Shown one piece after another: positions 1 to 35,440 of a stretch of 64,000 nucleotides of DNA. The stretch comes from Rhynchonema sp. JSB1_4 (lineage: Eukaryota > Nematoda > Chromadorea > Monhysterida > Xyalidae). Within the stretch, counting starts at the first letter, position 1. Each line of letters opens with the position of its first letter. Where the stretch lies: assembly GCA_030248065.1 (NCBI GenBank), contig JASAMV010004750.1, forward strand, positions 1 to 64,000, written 5' to 3'. The translations under genes were made by a program, and so were the position numbers. Below the pieces are notes generated by a model. That model ran no database searches, was not told the origin of the DNA, and saw only the letters and a list, made by a program, of their open reading frames with translations.

Positions 1-115
1 AGTGTATATTTTATGGTCACCAAAGATGCAAGGACCCGTTCATGTCACTACAAAGACGGTGCACTGCATCTTATGACTCAAATAGCACCTTCGAGAATAC
101 CACCCATCCACTCAC

Positions 116-22978
<22,863 letters not shown>

Positions 22979-23889
22979 TGGGTGGGTGCAGCAAAATGCG
23001 CTCTGCTCTCAAGCTACCCAATTATTTACTGAAAAGAACATTCATACTTTTGATCTACATGTATAAGTTCAAGATGGTACATTTGCAATGGCACCTACCT
23101 ACTGTTTAATTAGCGCACATACTGTACGTGCATAGGACGATACTGTAAGTCCACAAGAGTAACCCCATTGATATTTTGACCTGGATGAGTCACTCAGAAA
23201 TCAATTTTGTACTGTTGCTGTGTGGCACTACATTGAGCATTGTTTGAACAGCAATGGCCAAAAGTCAATACGCGCGAAGCCACAGCCACAGCACTAGCTC
23301 GCACACGAATCTACATAGTGAAAAAAAAACGAACGAATAAAAACAAAAAGCAACCGTGGTAATAAACAGTTATTATGCTATGAGAGTAAAAACACTAAAG
23401 AGCACATACAGCACAAAAAACGGGTGCATTTAGTGCGCGAATGCACCCAGAAGCACCGAAGTGTTAGCGCACTTTTACACACTGTACGTGCTTCGGTATT
23501 AGTCATTTAACACACCGTAGAGGTTCAGGTTCAAGTTCGCCGGCACAGAATGGCCAGGAACCAGCGTACTCTGGGAACAGGAACAAACAGGACACCACGA
23601 AACAAGCAGCGAAAGTGGCGGCCCGCAGTGATCACAGCGCCACACCTTGACTCGTTTCACAATCAACAGTCGATCTTTTATGATGCACAACAACTGTGCG
23701 CCTTCCGTTGCTTACTCAATACGGTCGTTGCTTACGGGTAGGGGTGAATGGAGAGTTCTTGGAAAGTTGCTCCCTGATAAAGCAAGGACAAAGCAAATGA
23801 AACTATTGGTACTTACTTTAACAAGCCCAAGTGTTTTGACGTGCAATGGCCATCGAAAGCCTGTGAAACGCAAAGAAACTACTTACAGT
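22979..23889. other. Region upstream of the laminin gene, no gene seen
   Basis: Probable promoter and 5' UTR side of the minus-strand laminin gene. I see no convincing TATA box. From about 23,614 it contains a repeat fragment that recurs near 43,049 (cacagcgccacaccttgactc and following ~170 bp). Confidence 0.5.
23614..23790. repeat. Dispersed repeat shared with 43049-43240
   Basis: The stretch around gtgatcacagcgccacacc continues through catcgatc-type sequence to an ACGGTCGTTGCTTA block. It recurs nearly unchanged at 43049 onward, and its first ~35 bp recur at 47041. Confidence 0.7.
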
Positions 23890-24407
23890 CAGGGTTGGGC
23901 AAAAAAAAACGACGGCGTTTTTCTTAAAAAAACGACGTTTTTTTTCAAAAAAAAAAAGCCTGGGTCGTTTTTCGTTTTTCTAAACCCTGAATTGCCTTGA
24001 TTTTCCCTGATTTTTCAGGGAAAGTACCCTGATTATCCAGGAAAATCAATTTTTTGTCCCATTTTTTTCAAAAAATTTTCGACCAATTTTTACTTTGTCG
24101 AGATACGTCGATATACGGAGTTTGACTTTCAGTGATGACCCCGGCCAAAGTTGGTCCCATGATGCGGGTCTGATATGGGATCTTAACAACTCGCTAGAAA
24201 AGGGTTGAAACCCGTTTATTTTGCCTCAGAACACATAGAATTACTTCATTTAACCACGTTTTCTTCCCAAAATGAGCGTTTTCCAATTTTTTTGGGGGCA
24301 TATTTTGGTCATCTGGGCGTTTTAAAAAAAAAACGTTTTTTTTTAAAAAAACGTTTTTTTTAAAAAAAACGATTTTTTGAAAAAAAAAACGTTTTTTGCC
24401 CAACCCT
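23890..24407. mobile_element. hAT-like MITE family 2, complete copy
   Basis: 518 bp. Termini are CAGGGTTGGGCAAAAAA and TTTTTTGCCCAACCCTG, flanked by perfect 8-bp duplications CTTACAGT (23882-23889 and 24408-24415). The interior is A/T homopolymer-rich and has no transposase. Confidence 0.92.
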
Positions 24408-24796
24408 GCTTACAGTATGTATGTAACGCATACTGAATTCATTTTCAAATTCATGGGTGGACCGCAGTGTTCCAGATTTAGCTACGGTAAGGTAAGGTGC
24501 CCCCGTCGTATCTCAATGTGGCTTCTGTTTGCTTGCAGTAATCGACATTCGTTTCTTACTGCTGTTCCATCACCACGTTTTGTCCGTGTGTTCGGCTCCC
24601 CCACTGTCCACGCGGCTTCAAGCAACAGAAGCGCTCCAAATTCTCTATTCTTTTTGGCTGTGTTGATTTGTGGTCGTTGGTCTTAGTCCGTGATGCAAAC
24701 CACGCCACGCCAAATGCCGCCGTACCCTGCGTGCTCATTAATGAGCAGAGATTGTGACTGTTGGATTTACTGGGTGCTTTCACTAATACATTGGTT

Positions 24797-25029
24797 GGGT
24801 CTGATATGGGATCTTAACAACTCGCTAGAAAAGGGTTGAAACCCGTTTATTTTGCCTCAGAACACATAGAATTACTTCATTTAAAAACGTTTTCTTCCCA
24901 ACATGAGCGTTTTCCATTTTTTGGGGCATATTTGGTCATCTGGGCGTTTTTTAGAAAAACGTTTTTTTAAAAAAAAGCGTTTTTAGAAAAACGATTTTTT
25001 GAAAAAAACGTTTCTTTTGCCCAACCCTA
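24797..25029. mobile_element. hAT-like MITE family 2, 5'-truncated copy
   Basis: Matches the right half of the family (GGTCTGATATGGGATCTTAA onward) and ends TTGCCCAACCCTA. The left end is missing. Confidence 0.8.
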
Positions 25030-25195
25030 GCTGGACTATGTCGAAATACCAGACCAACAGCATGATGTACAATACCCCACGACGCAGTATCCCAATCTCA
25101 ATAAATACTTTTCACAAAGTAAGTGTGTAACTGGTGGTCTTCGCAACACCTACAGTATATGTAAGCCCGCACAACCCACAGCACAACAGTGTAAC

Positions 25196-25897
25196 CAGGG
25201 TTGAAAAAAAAATTTTTTTTATTAACGAGCTTTTTTTTAAAAAAAAAATTTTTTTTTTGATTTTTTTTTGACGAAAATTTTTTTATTAGAAAAAGTGTTG
25301 CAAACGACGTTTCAGGATAAATGAAATCGATGCAACATATTTTTCAAAAATTGAAAAATTTTCGCCTGAGACCCAACTTGTGTGGTTGCACCGGTAGCAT
25401 TGTGCAGATTCTATGGAATCCTACCAGTCTGAGGTTGATGTTGACTAACGATGTTACTCTAATGTATTGTAGCATGCCGTACAACGTATTTTAATGCATC
25501 TAATGCCGTATATCTGATATACGACCATCAAAATATCGATTACAGCCCAAATCTTGCGTGTCAGATCGACTTTGCGCGCCCGGTTTTGCACCAGACCTAT
25601 GTATATACATGTGTAGTAGCATGCAGTAGTACATTATCGGTGCCACATCACTATAAAAGACCATCCCCGCGCATCCCTGTACGGATTTGGGGACAATACA
25701 GGGCGCCGCAGGCGCGATTTTGGAAAAATTGTCCCGTCCACAGAAAAAAAGTGCCAATTTTTTGCCTCGAAAAAGGCCATTTTTGGACATTTCAGCCCAT
25801 TTTGGGCAACTTTTTTTTATTAAAAAAAAGCAAAATCTGAGTTTCAAAAAAAAAAAATTTTTTTTAATTAACCACTTTTTCTTTTGAAACAACCCTG
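25196..25897 (+). mobile_element. hAT-like MITE family 3, complete copy
   Basis: 702 bp, beginning CAGGGTTGAAAA and ending TTTTGAAACAACCCTG. It is flanked by perfect 8-bp duplications AGTGTAAC (25188-25195 and 25898-25905). A copy in opposite orientation lies at 28151-29079. Confidence 0.92.
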
Positions 25898-26358
25898 AGT
25901 GTAACCGTGGGTCTGCACGTGCTCAAGCAAGCCCCTGCGTTTATTGATTGATTTGGGATACTGCGCCGTTTTTATGGGGTACTTCGCTGTCGTGCCCAAC
26001 ACGACGCTGTATCCTATACGAGCAAAATGTTGGATGATTGGTCGTTTGTTTGGTTTTGGGATTTGTGTCCACTACCCCTGACAGACATCAGTTTATGGTC
26101 ATCATATTGGAAAGTTTCTTCCCACCACAGTTTTATTCCCGAAAAGAACAGACAACGTTTGAATGTGAGCAGAGGTAACTCGATGTATACATATCCAGAA
26201 AAAAACACGACACACTAAATGCGTGAAAGATGGGATGAAGTAATTCACAATACACCTTGGAAGAAGAGAGAAATTGTTCTTGGATCACAAGACACCATCA
26301 CCGTGACCAATAGGATTGTTTGAAAACAATGTCGGTTTGAAGCACGCATTTTCAATAG

Positions 26359-29300
26359 TTACAAGCAAGCAAACTTGGAAAGCGTCTTCCCGGTGTAGGT
26401 CGTACCGGCAAGAGTAAAACTGTTGATGTCCCACAGGCCGTCATCGCAAACGAGCGTCACGGTGAGGCTAGGAACATTACCGGCCGGCTGTAACGTGTTG
26501 CATTGTTTTGATTTGCAAATATGAATGAATTTTTTTGCTATTTTACTCAAACGAAACGCTGTTATCTTGCGTTTTACTCATGCGCACGAAGACATGCAGC
26601 AATGGCGTGCGAGAGTTCAGATCAGACTGTGCTCATCCCTTGTGCTAAAGTCCAAAAACGTTGACGACAGTATGTGAGGTAAAAAATAGTTCGTTCACCA
26701 CGTAAAAAGTGCATAATATTTTGAGCTGATCGTCATTTAATGTTGGGGTTGAAAAAACCAGGTATATCGTTCTTTAAATTTTGAAAGGCTCAAGTGCATC
26801 CAGACTGCCATATCTAACGTCCTCAACGACAACCTGTAGCCAGGTGGCGGCGTGAATTTATGCTTCCCAAAATACGGTTTACGTTGATGTGCATCTGGCG
26901 GCGCTAGCGCATCGAAAATGAAGCCAAAGGATTATATTTTCATACCGCAGCGCTTGTGCCATCGGTGAAGTGGACAGCCACATCAGGATCAGCTGATGCT
27001 ACACTAGAGCATGGCACAGTAGCTGATGCTGTTCCGAGCACCTCAGCGGTCTGGACGTGCGCATGCGGTACGCTGCTGGCACCCAGGAAGCCAGTGAAAG
27101 CAGCGACCACCGTCTGTGCTCCACCGTTGACAATGGCTGGTTCGACGCAACCTGAATTGAATCACCTGAGTAACCTGACATGAATCAGGCATGGGTGCAT
27201 GCTGGCTCCCGACGCTATGATGGAATTTTTTGGAGGTTTGTGGCAAAATGATCTGCCACAGATGAGTTTCTGGAGTAAATTATGATGGAAAATTTGTTCC
27301 CAGGTTCCGTTTTAGATTTCGAGCATGCTTATAGCGTCCCAAAATGCTATTTTGATTATTCAGCGTATTTGACCACATTTCTTAAAAAAGGAAGTTTACA
27401 GCGCTCGAAAAAAAAAACCTGAGTGAAATTCGCGGTCAAATTTACCCCTGAGCCGGTTTCTCAACCCTGAACCTCAAAATTTATTTGTTTTCATTTGTAA
27501 CTCATCATTTGCTCACGAATGACATAAATTTGATGAATAGGTTGTTCACCACAGTTCTTGTGGTGGCCAACATATGGGCAAACAGAATGAATGACACTTC
27601 AAAAAGGAACGACGGGTAACGGCTCGTGTCCGCAAGATGTCCACCCGACCCGTGGTTTTGGTCAACTAAAATTTTCATCAAACCACAAGGCAGTGATAAA
27701 CTTACGGCGTTTGCAGTAGACCTGGGTTTGTGCACTGCCGCCTGATCGTGCCCAAGTACCACTTGATGAGCAGGTGTACACTTGTGACGCGCCGGTCAGT
27801 GGTGTGGTTGACGTTCCCTCGAACATGTCCATTGTTCCAGTCGATCCTGTTGTAGCGGTGCTTCCGCCGTCAGTACACGTAATTGTTGCCTGAATTAAGT
27901 GCAATGAATTGTCGCACGCGAAGTTGTTAGTTGAGCTTCGGTCATTTTCCACCCGTTTTTGCTTCGGTTCAACTTTCAGTTCAACTTGCCATTTTGCATG
28001 GAAAGTGTGCTTCTAACGCCAAAATGTTGCTTTTCGTTGTGGCTTGTATCAAAAATATATTTATCACAAATTTAGTTTAGTTTAATATTTAGTTGTTTAC
28101 ACGTTGTTAAGCTCAAAAGGAACAATAATTGATGCTCAAACACTCACAACCAGGGTTGTTTCAAAAAAAGTGGTTAATTAAAAAAAATTAAAAAAATTTT
28201 TTTTGAAACTCAGATTTTGCTTTTTTAATTAAAAACAAGTTGCCCAAAAAGGGCTGAAATATCCAAAAATGGCCTTTTTCGAGGCAAAAAATTGGCACTT
28301 TTTTTTCTGTGGATGGAACAATTTTTCCAAAATCGCGCCTGCGGCGCCCTGTATTGTCCCCAAACCCGTACAGGGATGCGCGGGGCTGGTCTTTTATGGT
28401 GACGTGGCACCGATAATGTACTACTGCATGCTATTGGTCGCACAATGACTCTATAGGAATCCATCCAAAAAATTTCCTGAATGGTAAGGCACGTCTCGCC
28501 GCAGATCATAAGCGTTCTATTTATAATTTTTCTGAAACATTTCTTTCGATTTTTCAGTGATGCTGCTTGAACATAGTTAGCGTGATCTCGGCAGAAATGT
28601 TTTGGAAAAAATATAAATAGAACACTTGTGATCTGCAGCGAGACGTGCCTTACCATTCAGGAATTTTTTTGGATGGATTCCTATATAGTCATTGTGCGAC
28701 CAATACCAGACATGTATATATGCATGTCTGGTGCAAAACCGGGCGCGCAAAGTCGATCTGACACGCAAGATTTGGGCTGTAATCGATATTTTGATGGTCG
28801 TATATCAGATATACGGCATTAGATGCATTAAAATACGTTGTACGGCATTCTACAATGCATTAGAGTAAGATCGTTAGTGAACATCAACCTCAGACTGGTC
28901 GGAGACCATAGAATCTGCACAATACTACCGGGTGTCACCACACAAGTTGGGTCTCAGGCGAAAATTTTTCAACTTTTGAAAAATATGTTGTATCAATTTC
29001 ATTTATCCTGAAACGTCGTTTGCAACACTTATTCTAATAAAAAAAATTTTCGTCAAAAAAAATTTAAAAAAAGCTCGTTATGTTGTCTGACGACTTTTTG
29101 CATTTTCACCATTCTATTAATTCTGGGTAATTTAGGCCACTTTGTGTCTTGCTTGAACGCATTGGATTGTCCTAAAATGAAGTGTTTCACGATATAAGAT
29201 ATCGATACAAGAAGAAATATGCCGTAAGGGCATAAAAGAGGATATGCAACCTGATTCCGCACTGTAGTCGAGGAGCGTATTTATTCAGCATATTGGAAAC

Positions 29301-32300
29301 AAACACGCAAATCAAGTGGTTCGCACCTGTGCTTCCAATATGCCGAATAACGACGCTCTTCGACTACAGTGCGGAAATCGAGACCCAAACTTTTCTAGTG
29401 TCGAACTTTTATGCAGTTTCATCACTGTCTGGACTGGCTTGAGGGCTGCATTGAAGCAAAAAATACCAGTTGTTGGTCAGACGTAAGGTTGCATCAGGTT
29501 GCATATCCTATTTCATGAACTTAGGGCATATTTCTGACTTATGGCTGGACTTACAGTTGCGGTGGGAATTGAGCGACATCCACTGCTGCTATGACCGTTA
29601 GCGTACGCTATTGTTGCTGACATCTGATCACCAATGAGGTCGGGGCAAGCTGCAACAATACAAGATATGAATTTCAAATATCGGTGGCACAGCCACTGTG
29701 CTGTCGGAACTAGACACGAATATTGCGAATGCTGCAACCTAACGGAATACCTGCGACGGAAGTTGACAAAATTGTTCGAAAAGGTTATGAATATTGCGTC
29801 CGGTTGGGGAACACGACGGAATATTGTTCATTGAATTGACAGTCGTTGACGAGCAACAATTGTTTCAAAGCACTGACAATAGGGATTTCCAGTTAAACTC
29901 CGTTGAGCAAAATGCGTGCTTCGAAGGGTTTCTGACATTCTGATTGCGAAATACGCAACGCTTTTGGATTATTTTAGGATGTATTTTACAGAGTTGTTTG
30001 GGATATGGCGGCTGCTCCCATCACAGAGCCGGATCAAACTTGGGACAGTCTGCCGGAAACACGGTTATTATGTGTCATGTGTCAATCATTTAGAATTAAT
30101 TGAAATATCCAACCGTTTGAGCACGTGAACGTTGCCGAGTTCGACCACACCCCATTTGTGCACGTCAACATTTGACCACCGGTAAAGAACGTGGTCGCTT
30201 AAAAAGTGTTTTGTTTCTTGGGCCACTATTCATCAAACGTCGTGTTTACGTCATGAGAGGGCCAGTGACCTCCTTGCAGACGTATTTGTGACATATATTT
30301 GTACTGGTCACGACCTTTTTAGTGGTTAAGCCTAAGCGGCGTAGACACAAAAACGCGTTTTCGTTCCCATTTGGTCTCAACCTTAAAGCTATTGGGTGAC
30401 CTTTGACACAAAATAACTCAATGCGTGCCCACAAGGCTAAATGGTATCGATATTGAAATATCATCTTTCGTGCAAAGCACGTCCATGAGACAGGACCCAG
30501 TGCACAAAATAACTCGCTTTTGATCCTATGCTGCCTGGGAACATTTGTCGCGTTCGAAGCGCGACAAAACTGGACCCCTTTACGTGTAATCACCTGGGGA
30601 TCGGATTCCCACCCCAGCTAGGTGGTATCTACCTCCAGTGGTTAATAAAAAAATTTTTATTCGAGCCCCAATTTTTATAGGGGTATTTTTGTTACATAAT
30701 GTGTTCTAAGTGCATATAAAGCGCAGGTGATACGAAAACCATGCTATCCAATGGTCGATAAGGACCAACCATAGTCAGGTACACACTCGTACCCTTCCCC
30801 AGGTGGTGCGGGTGTGATGGTATGGATTTCTGATATTCGCGATGGGAATTTTGGGTGAAATTATGACGTCTAGGTACGCGATCAATACAAATAAGCTGTA
30901 CATAGTGTGAAATTAGAGTGAATATTACATCGAATCACTCCTTTCAGGTATCGGGCATGGATAAATAAATGCCCACCCAGTCACATGTACGTGTGTAGTC
31001 ATATGAGAGGCCCTGTGAGCGTGTGCACTATGTCTAGATGCCACAAAACCACGATTATGCACCCAATACACCCATGCTGGGGTCAGGTGATGTCAACAGC
31101 AGCAATTTTTACGCGAAAATAGAAATTTTTTCTGCAAAAAATAGAGAAATTTTCGATATTTGAAATAATAATATTTTTTTTAACTTTTGTAACAATTTTT
31201 GTTTAATTTTTTTTGTAATAAAATTTTTTTTTAAACCACTGTCTACCTCGAGTTAACCCTTAGGGGGATGGGTGTACCGAGCCGACCCTGTCTGTCTGTC
31301 TCGAGCCGACCCCATAGGGTATCTTGAGTCAGCAGATTTATGCTTTTGAAGAGCAATATGGGTGTTTTCGACCTCGCAAACGCAAGAAAATCGCGCCCTC
31401 CTCGCGCAAACACACAAAAATTGTTCATTTTCGGCCAATTTTCGGAGCAAACGTCAAAAAAGCACCAAGTTTTAGGACACCACGCGTCGGCTGCGCCTTC
31501 ATTGTGCTCCTGTCAGACTTCTCTCGACATTAATGGACTATTACGGTACATTGCGCAGTAAATTACGGTATATTCTATATCGCCACACTCACATCCCTGT
31601 TGTTGCAACACCCTTGTATTTCCAATATCGCTGCACGTGACCACAGCGAATCCACCGGTTGGAATCGATCCATCGCTGTTCGTGGACGAATAGCCGATCG
31701 TCGGGGCGATCGTATTCGCGTTGGCGGTGGAAGTCGGAATGGCGGGACAATCTGGCAGATCAATACATGTATGCAAGTAGCTCAAGCCATAAGCGCTTGC
31801 TATGTTCAGGACTGAGTAAAACTAAATTAGATTAACTTCAAATCATGTCTTGACACCGCTTTTACTACCAGTTTGAACAGTCTATCTGAAGATGATATAC
31901 TACATGGGATATAACCACATCAACTTCGGTCAACATCGTGACTGAGTCTCAACTTTCTGAGAGTTGTGGTTTGCAATCACAAGAGGTGAGCTCATATATG
32001 ATGAAGGAACATGGTACCATGTGACTGGCCGCAGATGATTATCCTTACAGCTGACTGATATCATCTCAAACATTACGCGCACAAATAACTCAACAATCCA
32101 TCACCAAACGGCATTGGTCAACTCAGATCAGATTGTCAATTAAAGTCGTGAACTAAGCAGCATTTCGTGAGCGCGTGGCATTCGGGCGTCAGTTGACAGG
32201 CATTAGGTGACGATAAGTGTTGACCACATAACAATAAACCTCGACATACTTGTGTTGGTGACAGTTGACTGACAAGCGTCAACCAACGGCCGTGCGACCA

Positions 32301-32328
32301 GTGCGAGCACAATGAGTGCGTAGAACAT
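26359..32328 (-). CDS. C6-domain-like secreted protein 1 (seven exons, 331 aa)
   Basis: Exons (high-low): 32328-32250, 31811-31593, 30197-30114, 29649-29555, 27889-27706, 27151-26946, 26487-26359. All junctions have GT/AG ends and agree in phase (996 nt, stop TAA at 26359-26361). Exon 1 gives the signal peptide MFYALIVLALVARPLVDA. The mature protein has three similar ~95-residue modules. Each starts with a C-P or C-V motif (LPDCPAIPTS, ACPDLIGDQ, RCVEPAIVN), carries a central VTC/ITC/VPC block (VVTCSDIG, ATITCTDGG, ATVPCSS) and ends in xxC-x-x-xGxW...C (MLTCTNGVWSNS, YTCSSSGTWARS, LVCDDGLWDI). This resembles the nematode C6 domain (Pfam PF01681), an inference from pattern only. There is no transmembrane or GPI signal. 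Extracellular role unknown. A diverged paralogue lies at 50269-56894. Introns carry hAT-like and foldback elements. Confidence 0.85.
28151..29079 (-). mobile_element. hAT-like MITE family 3, inverted copy, 3'-truncated and carrying a nested MITE
   Basis: Reverse orientation relative to 25196-25897. It starts CAGGGTTGTTTC and follows the family for ~660 bp, but stops at GCTCGTTA, before the second terminus. A TA-flanked MITE (28434-28703) is inserted inside it. The uninterrupted site is preserved in the other copy. It sits in intron 4 of C6 gene 1. Confidence 0.85.
28434..28703. mobile_element. TA-flanked MITE (TTGGTCGCACAATGAC), copy 1
   Basis: 270 bp. Terminal inverted repeats begin TTGGTCGCACAATGAC, with TA on both sides (28432-28433, 28704-28705). 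A TA duplication fits Tc1/mariner-type non-autonomous elements. TGAAACATT is at 28533. Confidence 0.88.
29254..29374. repeat. Short hairpin in intron 4 side of C6 gene 1
   Basis: The inverted repeat CCGCACTGTAGTCGA pairs with TCGACTACAGTGCGG, and further pairing continues inward through the CATATTGGA/TCCAATATG block. The loop is about 30 nt. Confidence 0.75.
30636..31241 (+). mobile_element. hAT-like MITE family 1, copy 3
   Basis: 606 bp. Ends CAGTGGTTAATAAAAAAA and TTTTTTAAACCACTG, with perfect 8-bp duplications TCTACCTC (30628-30635 and 31242-31249). The interior is inverted relative to the other two copies. It sits in intron 2 of C6 gene 1. Confidence 0.93.
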
Positions 32329-32432
32329 GATGGTGGTGGTGGGGGAGAGGGGGAAAGGGACTGGAGAATGGAGAGTGGAGGGATGGGAGAGGATGGAAAA
32401 CTCCGAATGAATGTTGGGAAGATAGTGCGCTG

Positions 32433-32440
32433 CTTATATA
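32433..32440 (-). promoter_or_regulatory. TATA box of C6 gene 1
   Basis: Minus-strand TATATAAG about 105 bp upstream of the ATG at 32328, preceded by CTA and followed by a GC-rich stretch. The equivalent box is conserved upstream of the paralogue. A pyrimidine-rich leader (minus strand, CCCTCTCC-type) lies between the box and the ATG. Confidence 0.7.
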
Positions 32441-32469
32441 GTGGTTCGAACTGTCGGATTCGATCAAAT

Positions 32470-33350
32470 CGTTCGCTTTTTCCGGCATTATTTGTTCCTA
32501 ATTCGGAATCAGTGAGGTGTGATTGTCTGCAATTGTTCAGCAATCTGCGAAAGGGATAGTTTTTCTAACACCAACAGGTAGAATACATAGTCGTCCACCC
32601 ATTAAAAGATAATCTACACAGCCGAATAAGCGAATGTTGTTTTTTTTGGTGCGCAAACAAAAAGAGGTAAACCGGGAGAAGGTTCGAACCGTTAGAAACA
32701 ATCTACACACATCACACTTTGTTTAAGATCGTTCACGTTTCTAACGTTGTTTTTGTCTGGTGCACCAACACAAGTATGTAAATCTGGAAAAGGCCGGAGC
32801 CATTGGATATCACACTTAGATAACATTACTAACGAATTTCATTGTCCTTAATTTGGAATCAGTGAAGTTTGAAGCGACAGGTATTGTTTTATTGCATTTA
32901 TATAAACACCTGTTGGCCGAATACATACTGTATTGGTAAAATCAGGTATAACTAGGGAGCATTAACTGGAAAATCCGCCGAATGTTGTTTTTTGCTGGGC
33001 GGCCAACAGAAAGACACGACCAGGAGGAGATTGGAGTTGATACTTTGTGCCAAATTCGAGACCAGCGAAGTGCAAACAGGCCAAAGTCCATAATCCGCAC
33101 TGAACGATATGGTAAATCATACTTTTTCATCACAGGCAGAATGCGTTTTTCGATCAACCAACTAAACATAATTAACAGCCAAATCGGAAGTCCATCGTTT
33201 TGCCTGGCTCACATAAACGAATGTGGGCCAGGCTCGATCCGAGGAGATACATATCGTCCTCCGTTGTTTATACGCATTATTAACGTAAACGTTAAACATT
33301 TCCCAAATTGGGAATCGGTGGGGTTTGTACCGGCAAAAGTCTGTGAATCC
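32470..33350. repeat. Degenerate ~240-bp tandem array upstream of C6 gene 1
   Basis: Recurring blocks in constant order: TTCCTAATTCGGAATCAGTG, a GAAAGGGATAG-like block, GCCGAATACATA, GGCGAATGTTGTTTTT, GGTGCGCAAACA, AGAGGTAAA and TCGAACCGTTAGA. I count about four strongly diverged units. The first unit overlaps the promoter-proximal region. A related array lies at 57050-58200. Confidence 0.65.
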
Positions 33351-33399
33351 TATGAAGGTTACTCAGAAAAAACAAATCTGAGCGTGCAACTGTAAAAAC

Positions 33400-34650
33400 G
33401 TTTCGTAGACGCGCTGATACAGTACTACCAGATACTTCCCGATTCGAAACTGGCGATGGGTGAAGTATCCAAAATTGTTAAAATTCGAACGGCCACATTT
33501 AATGATGCTAGCTTTTTTAACTTGCGGGTAGATGTCAGAGTATACATATACAGTACATACATGATAACACACTACGCCACCATTAATTCTGCGGATATTG
33601 CCGCCGGTTTGTGCTCTGACGATGGCCTGGATTTAAAACGACCATAGTTCTACACAAAGCAACAATTTTAATGGCTGAAATGTTGCGATCGACCGGGTGT
33701 ACAACGCGTGTTAAATTCGCGAACTTGCACACAGGCATATATGTATGTACATAACCATCGTTAGTTGGCTTTTTTCATTTGATCGAACCATACATAGTGT
33801 AAGTGTGCGGTTTGTCTGTACCTCTTCAATTTGCAGTCGTTGTTTAGGATTTGCGCCTGTGGTTATTTAACTTGGTATCGCCAACGCCCCGAACCACGAT
33901 TCATCAACTACGAGAACTGCGGACACGGGATGATCGAGCCATTCCCAGCGTGTCGCTGGCCTTTGATTTGTAAGTTTGAGAGTACTTGCGTCTGGCTGGA
34001 CGTAAATTTCGTCACTCATATGCACACATAATTGCTGTCGATTGTAACATCGTTGATATGTTACAGCTTGGTTTGATGCCTTGTGTCACACATCGACGTT
34101 AAGCTCGCATCCTCCACGTGCTAGCAGTAACAGAATCTCATAAATGTACCACTGTGCTCTGTAGCTTTATCATGAGTTAGACATGTAATAGCTTGTTTGT
34201 TCATGTTTTTGCATGTCCTGAGCATCTGATGGTAAACATGAGTAGGTATGCATTAGCAACGAAGGTGGCTTGTCACCCAGATTTCCTCTGTCACCAGAGT
34301 GGGGAAGTGCCCGTACGCGTGCCCATGCAGTTGATCTGTGTACGTGAACACTTGTGACAGCAATTGTCTTTCGATTTACACCACATAATCCGCAGATTAT
34401 TCCCGCGCACAATGCGACATTAATGCAACGTCTCGCAAAACGGCACTGAGGCGAAAAAAAACTAATTGGATTTGTGCGCGCAAGGCGGATGTGTTTGCAA
34501 CGGCGTTGATGCGTGTTATATGTTGCGTTTTGCGCATAAGATAATCCTGATTAGTTCAGCAATTGCACACTTCACCGGCAGCCCACATGCGCTGTTTTCG
34601 ACAATTTCAACAGCAGTTTGGTATAGAACTGTGCGTGTTACAAGACGTGA
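33400..34650. repeat. Segment paralogous to 58150-59330; no gene seen
   Basis: Shared landmarks in the same order: CTACCAGATACTT, GCGGACACGGGATGATCGAG, AAGTGCCCGT followed by GCAGTTGATC, and AATC(C/T)GCAGATTA. Identity is moderate, so this is an old duplication continuing the paralogy of the two C6 loci upstream. The open frames are not conserved between copies. Confidence 0.6.
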
Positions 34651-34914
34651 ATTCGTTACCTGCCTGCCACTACTATACTAGCCGCCTCAATGCCACCAGG
34701 CCAAAGCTGTTTTTAAAAGAAATTATGCTCTAGCTCGGCAATTTGAGCCCCAATAAGTGTTTTGGCCAACTGGCTCTAGTTTTGATTTGACTTAGTTGTT
34801 TCTGGTCCCGTCTGCCACTATGATGATGCAGTTATGCATGTCGGCATACAGTACAAGCGAACAACAGCAACCATGCGTGTTTGACTATGGCATGGCAAAG
34901 ACTATTTTTGTTTG

Positions 34915-35170
34915 TATGGTAAATTTCTAATTTCGTTGCCTCATGCATTTTTACAGACACAGGGAGACTCCAGTTCGAAGTCGAGGCAGGCAACAAGCTC
35001 AACACACAGTCAACAAGCCACACACGCAGTTTGTGTGGCTGAAACGCACATGAGCCAGCTGCGTGGCTTGTTGACTGTGTGTTAAGCCTGTTGCCTGCCT
35101 CGACTTCGAACGGGAGTTTCCCTGCGTCTGTAAAAATGCAGGAGGCAACGAAATTAAAAATTTACTATAC
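34915..35170. mobile_element. ~255-bp foldback element
   Basis: Near-perfect arms: AATTTCGTTGCC paired with GGCAACGAAATT, TTTTTACAGACGC-like pairing, TTCGAAGTCGAGGCAGGCAA with its complement, and ACACAGTCAACAAGCCAC with its complement. The loop is short (~30 nt). Confidence 0.8.
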
Positions 35171-35357
35171 ATACCACATTTTCCGATGGAGCTAGAACAC
35201 AGATGTCGATCAGCCACAGGTTGTTCGATGGACTTGATTACCAGTGTGGACTGGGAGTCTGCTAGCCAGCGCAACATATAGCATGTGGCGTGCAAAGCAG
35301 TGTGTGTCTGCACGGTTGCATGGGTATAAGTGCAACTTTGAGCCGCAGCCAGACCGC

Positions 35358-35440
35358 GTTCCCGTAGCTCAGTTGGTAGAGCAACTGGCTGTCCAGGCCT
35401 GGTGGCTGGGAGGTCGGAGGTTCGAGTCCTTCCGGGCAGT
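35358..35440 (+). tRNA. tRNA-like gene, isotype unassigned, disrupted near its 3' end
   Basis: Box A TAGCTCAGTTGG and box B GGTTCGAGTCC match Pol III consensus. The D arm (GCTC/GAGC) and T arm (GGAGG/CCTTC) pair. The acceptor strand GTTCCCG at 35358 pairs with CGGGAGC, but that 3' strand now lies beyond a 740-bp MITE (36180-36186). After the insertion only about four acceptor pairs remain. The anticodon arm is ~10 nt longer than normal, so a short intron or a SINE-like derivative is possible. I do not assign an anticodon. Confidence 0.6.

Noticed and set aside
32136..32543. Pro/Ser-rich 135-codon frame over the C6 gene 1 promoter
   Set aside because: Shadow frame over the pyrimidine-rich leader. 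The signal-peptide frame with a GTATGT donor and matching phase is the real one.
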